DNA from: Sciurus carolinensis
Taxonomy: Eukaryota > Chordata > Mammalia > Rodentia > Sciuridae
NCBI RefSeq assembly: GCF_902686445.1
Contig: NC_062224.1
Span: 53,257,156-53,321,155 of the forward strand
Direction: 5' to 3'
DNA length: 64,000 nt
Within the stretch, counting starts at the first letter, position 1, and the number at the start of each line of letters is the position of its first letter. Positions 60,841-64,000 of this stretch are shown here, in pieces. The position numbers and the translations under genes are program-made. The notes beneath the pieces are model-generated. The model ran no database searches. It had not been told where the DNA came from and saw nothing but the letters and a program-made list of their open reading frames with translations.

Positions 60841-61510
60841 TGCTTTTATATTTTGGCCTGTAATTTGTGTTAAATACATTTTTTTATATTATGATATCCC
60901 ATCATTCCTGCTCTCAGATTGGGATTTACATCACTGGTTTCCCTGAAAAGTCTTCAGACTGAGGCTGAATTACATCAGCTTGCAGACAGCAGATTGTGGG
61001 AATCCCCAGCCTCTGTAATATGTCGTTTTAACCATTTTTATGTGTACCTCTCAATGGAATTAATACATTCACAATGTTGTGTAACCATTACCACCATTTA
61101 TTAATTATTTAAATGACTATTTTATAATGAAATACTAAATGTTTTCCAATTATTTTAGAAAATGTATTTCTTGACCTTTCCCAATAATATTGTACTAGAA
61201 ACTTAAAAAAACATTTTCTCATAATCAAGAAGTTAATCTTAAATGATCAATTATTAGATTAGGCAAATGGTAAATTATTTAAGTAGATGGATTTTAGATA
61301 TAGTATTGTGTATACATGTATATACATGTATTTATATGTATATATGTGCTTGTATGTAGTTATATATTTATAAAAATTTAAAAATTTTTAAGTTTAGAAT
61401 GAATATATTTTAGAATATATACTTGTTTCTTTTACAAATATCCCACTGAAGTTGACATAAATAAGAAGTTTGATCAATGGATATTAAGTTATATATACTA
61501 TATGGGTGTA

Positions 61511-62506
61511 TGTTTTAGTCTGTGTGTTTAGATTTTTACTGCTGTGACCAAAAGACCTAAGAACAATATTGGAGAAGTAAAGTTTACTTGGGCCTCACCA
61601 TTTCAGAGGTCTCAGATCATACATGGGCAACTCCATTCCTCAGGGGCTGTATTAGGGTTCTCTAGAGGAACAGAATCAACAAGAATATGATTATAAAAGA
61701 GAATTTATTAGATTAGCTTACACAACCAGAAGCTGGATAGCCCACAATGGCCATCTACAGGCCGGAGACCTTGAAGAGCTAGTAGCTGCACAGTCCAAGA
61801 ACGAGTCTCAGAACAGAGGATCCACAGTGCTATCCTAGTCCGAGACCAAGGCATCTGAAAACTCCCTCTAGAATCACTGGCAGAGTCTGCTTTGGAAGAG
61901 TAAAGAAGCAAAAGTCTGATATCCTCAGGTCACAACAGTAATCAAGAACCTGTTCTAGAAGAGTTGAGTTTGCATCTGTATCTACTTCCTTGTTCTTCCA
62001 ACTTTTATTCCATCCAATCCACTATCCTCTTAGGCAGTGCTGCCCATGCTTGCGGAGGGTCTCCACTTCAGTTCACTATCCCACATTCCAATCATTCCTA
62101 GACCTTTCCTCAATGACATACCCAGAAGCCTCTTAATCATCAGCATTTCTTAATCCAATCAAGTTGACAATTCAAATTAACCATTACAGAGGCCAACATA
62201 AGGCAGAATATCATGGCATAAGAGTATGGTAGAAGAAAGCAGCTGGAGCATGGCACCAGGAAGCAGAGAGAGAGACCTCTGCTCAACAAGGACAGAACAT
62301 AAGCCCCAAAGGCATGCCCCCAATGACTAACCTCCCCCAGCCATATCCTGCCTGCCCACAGTTACCACCCACTCAGTTAAACCCTATAAGAGGATTAATG
62401 CATTGATTATGTCAAGTCTCTCATAACCCAATCATTTCACCTTTATGCTTTCTTGCATTTTCTCACACATGTGCTTTGGGGGACACCTCATGTCTAAACC
62501 ATAACA
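61511..62506 (-). mobile_element. MaLR-type LTR in copy 2, interrupted, antisense
   Basis: Counterpart of 9830-10834 with the same nested structure, so the nesting predates the duplication or haplotype split. Confidence 0.8.
61648..62188 (-). mobile_element. ERVL (MLT2-like) solo LTR in copy 2, antisense
   Basis: Counterpart of 9967-10514. It keeps the flanking ggggc and gaggc pentamers but has lost four bases near its minus-strand 3' terminus. Confidence 0.8.
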
Positions 62507-63356
62507 ATATGTAAAGTTTATATATCTTTCATACATATTTAAATATCTTTTGACATAACAGAACATTGGTCAGAACTTGTTTCTGGCTTTAATTCTCAGT
62601 ATGATGGACCATTTACCCTATTTTATAGCTGAATATACTAATATCCTCATGATAAATGCCCTAACTACAGTTCTTTTCCTAGAAGGACTTTATAATCCAT
62701 CAATTCCTGGAATTTTCACTTTTAATTTTATTGCTAACACCCTTAACTTTCCCATTCTTTTGATTTCAAATATCTTATCCCAATTACAATATGATCAACT
62801 CATGCACATATTATGAAAATGTTTTTCATCTCTAATACTAGCTTTATGCCTATGATACATCTCCATACTGAGTTTCCCATCAAAGATTGTGTGTGTGTTT
62901 GTGTGATCCATCAGCACTAACTCAACTGATCAAAATAAATGCTCGTTTTTCTACTCTTATTCTTTATAAAAATCTCTGGGTTTTGAATTGTCTTATCTCA
63001 AATAGTTCAAAATCATTTTAAAAAGTACATTTCACAGTTAATATTATAAAATTTATTAAGAAATATTTGAGAATAAATACTTGCTTCTCTTACAAACATC
63101 CCATTGAAATTAAAATTGATCAGATAGTCAGGGGAAGTACATTTTGGTTTTCTATTGCACAATAGGTGACTGCAAATAATGACAATGTACTCAATGCTTC
63201 ACAAAGCTGGAAGAAAGTATTTTAAATGTTTTTTTCCCATAAAAATGATAAATATTTGAATATTTGAGGAGATTGATGTTTACCCTTATTTAAACATCAC
63301 ATAGTGTATGCACGTATGAAAACATCATAAGGTACTGCATTTTAATCCACCTTCCA

Positions 63357-63362
<6 letters not shown>

Positions 63363-63387
<25 letters not shown>

Positions 63388-64000
63388 TTTTGGAAAAGTT
63401 TTATTGCATTGTTTCCATGTGGAAGCACTGACAGAATCGAAAAGGCAGCAAGTTCCACTTATTTTTCTGAAAAATCACATGGCTAGATTAACTTTCTCCC
63501 TACCCAGGACTAGACTGAATAAACTTATCCCCCGCCCCCCCCCAAAGCGAAAGCTAAAAAGGGAGATTTGTGACAATCACTTAAAAACAAATCAGTGTAG
63601 GAAATTCACAGATGGTCTGGATTCAGACTGGTTATTTTTGTGTCTGAGGGCACTCTCTACCTCCTCACCTCTCCCCACCATCTTTGGTCCTTCCTCTAGC
63701 TTGTCACCACCTCTTTCAAATGAGACCCAATGCAGGAAGTGCCTCCCATGGGAAGGCTGGCCAGTCTCAATGCAGCAGGGCTGGGTTCCCCTGCTCAGTC
63801 CAGTGAGCAGACGCCTTCTGTCAACTTTAAAAATGTCGTCCCAGATCAAGGCTAGCTCCATGCCAGGACAACAGTCTCCTAGGTTAAAGTAAGACATGGG
63901 TATATGCACATTTCATGCTCTTAAATGTCAAAGGTGGACCCAGGTTAGAGATTTATAAAATGAGAAGGGCTTGATGGTGGGGCACGTGTGTTCCACCCAG
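63363..64000 (-). pseudogene. 3' part of an unidentified processed transcript (retrocopy), antisense
   Basis: The plus strand begins with a T-rich run (pure T from about 63369 to 63391), i.e. a poly(A) tail on the minus strand. The complement of AATAAA at 63405-63400 lies about 10 bases inside it. The following 600 bases have moderate GC with no intron-like or repeat character, like a 3'UTR, and run off the window. I do not recognise the parent; the open frames 63404-63892 (plus) and 63909-63592 (minus) do not resemble a known protein. The empty site exists in copy 1 at 11699. Confidence 0.7.

Larger units (their letters stand above)
60841..63362 (+). repeat. 2.5-kb duplicated block, copy 2
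   Basis: Same content and order as 9143-11699, about 35 bases shorter. The left end is cut by the gap; the right end is cut by a poly(T)-led insertion at the point equal to 11699. The 4-base loss in the ERVL terminus (tgtattagggttc against tgtattagtcagggttc) and a reduced TA run distinguish it. Confidence 0.97.

Noticed and set aside
60599..60946. 115-codon ORF with undefined residues
   Set aside because: It crosses the 100-N gap and so is not real.

Overview
This is a stretch of mammalian, rodent-type nuclear DNA with no intact multi-exon gene that I can recognise. Several SINEs are tRNA-derived ID elements or dimers of a 7SL-derived B1 unit joined to a diverged ID unit (B1-dID). B1-dID is known from squirrels, dormice, beavers and some hystricomorphs. 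Together with a non-murine L1, this points to a sciurid-like rodent. The calls come from reading the sequence and from remembered family consensus features; no alignment was run.

Layout. 0-9 kb: a processed pseudogene of CGAS (cyclic GMP-AMP synthase) on the minus strand, then L1, MIR, ID and B1-dID pieces. 9.1-11.7 kb: a block with an ERVL (MLT2-like) LTR nested in a MaLR LTR. This block reappears almost unchanged at 60.8-63.4 kb, directly after a 100-base N gap. 12-19 kb: AT-rich DNA with decayed L1 and a GC/CpG-richer unidentified segment. 22-24 kb: a retrocopy of a PDE3B transcript with a 17-bp target-site duplication and poly(A). It joins PDE3B exon-1 sequence to a 3' part that is not the normal continuation. 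24-39 kb: L2, MIR, MaLR, L1 and ID pieces with simple repeats. 40.0-47.8 kb: a hAT-type DNA transposon split by a full-length 6.4-kb L1 (minus strand, 9-bp target-site duplication, damaged ORFs). 49.0-49.4 kb: an ERV-type LTR. 51.9-59.3 kb: an old, near-full-length L1 (minus strand) interrupted by a processed pseudogene of TLE5/AES (plus strand). 59.4-59.8 kb: a MaLR LTR. 63.36 kb to the end: the 3' part of an unidentified processed transcript (minus strand), sitting where the first copy of the duplicated block has none.

The window is therefore a record of layered retroposition rather than a working gene set. At least three host-gene retrocopies (CGAS, PDE3B, TLE5) and a probable fourth are all pseudogenes by their disruptions. 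The points most worth following are the PDE3B retrocopy as a fossil of an undescribed short isoform or a template-switch chimera, and the duplicated block beside the gap, which is either a segmental duplication or a scaffolding error with a presence/absence retrocopy.
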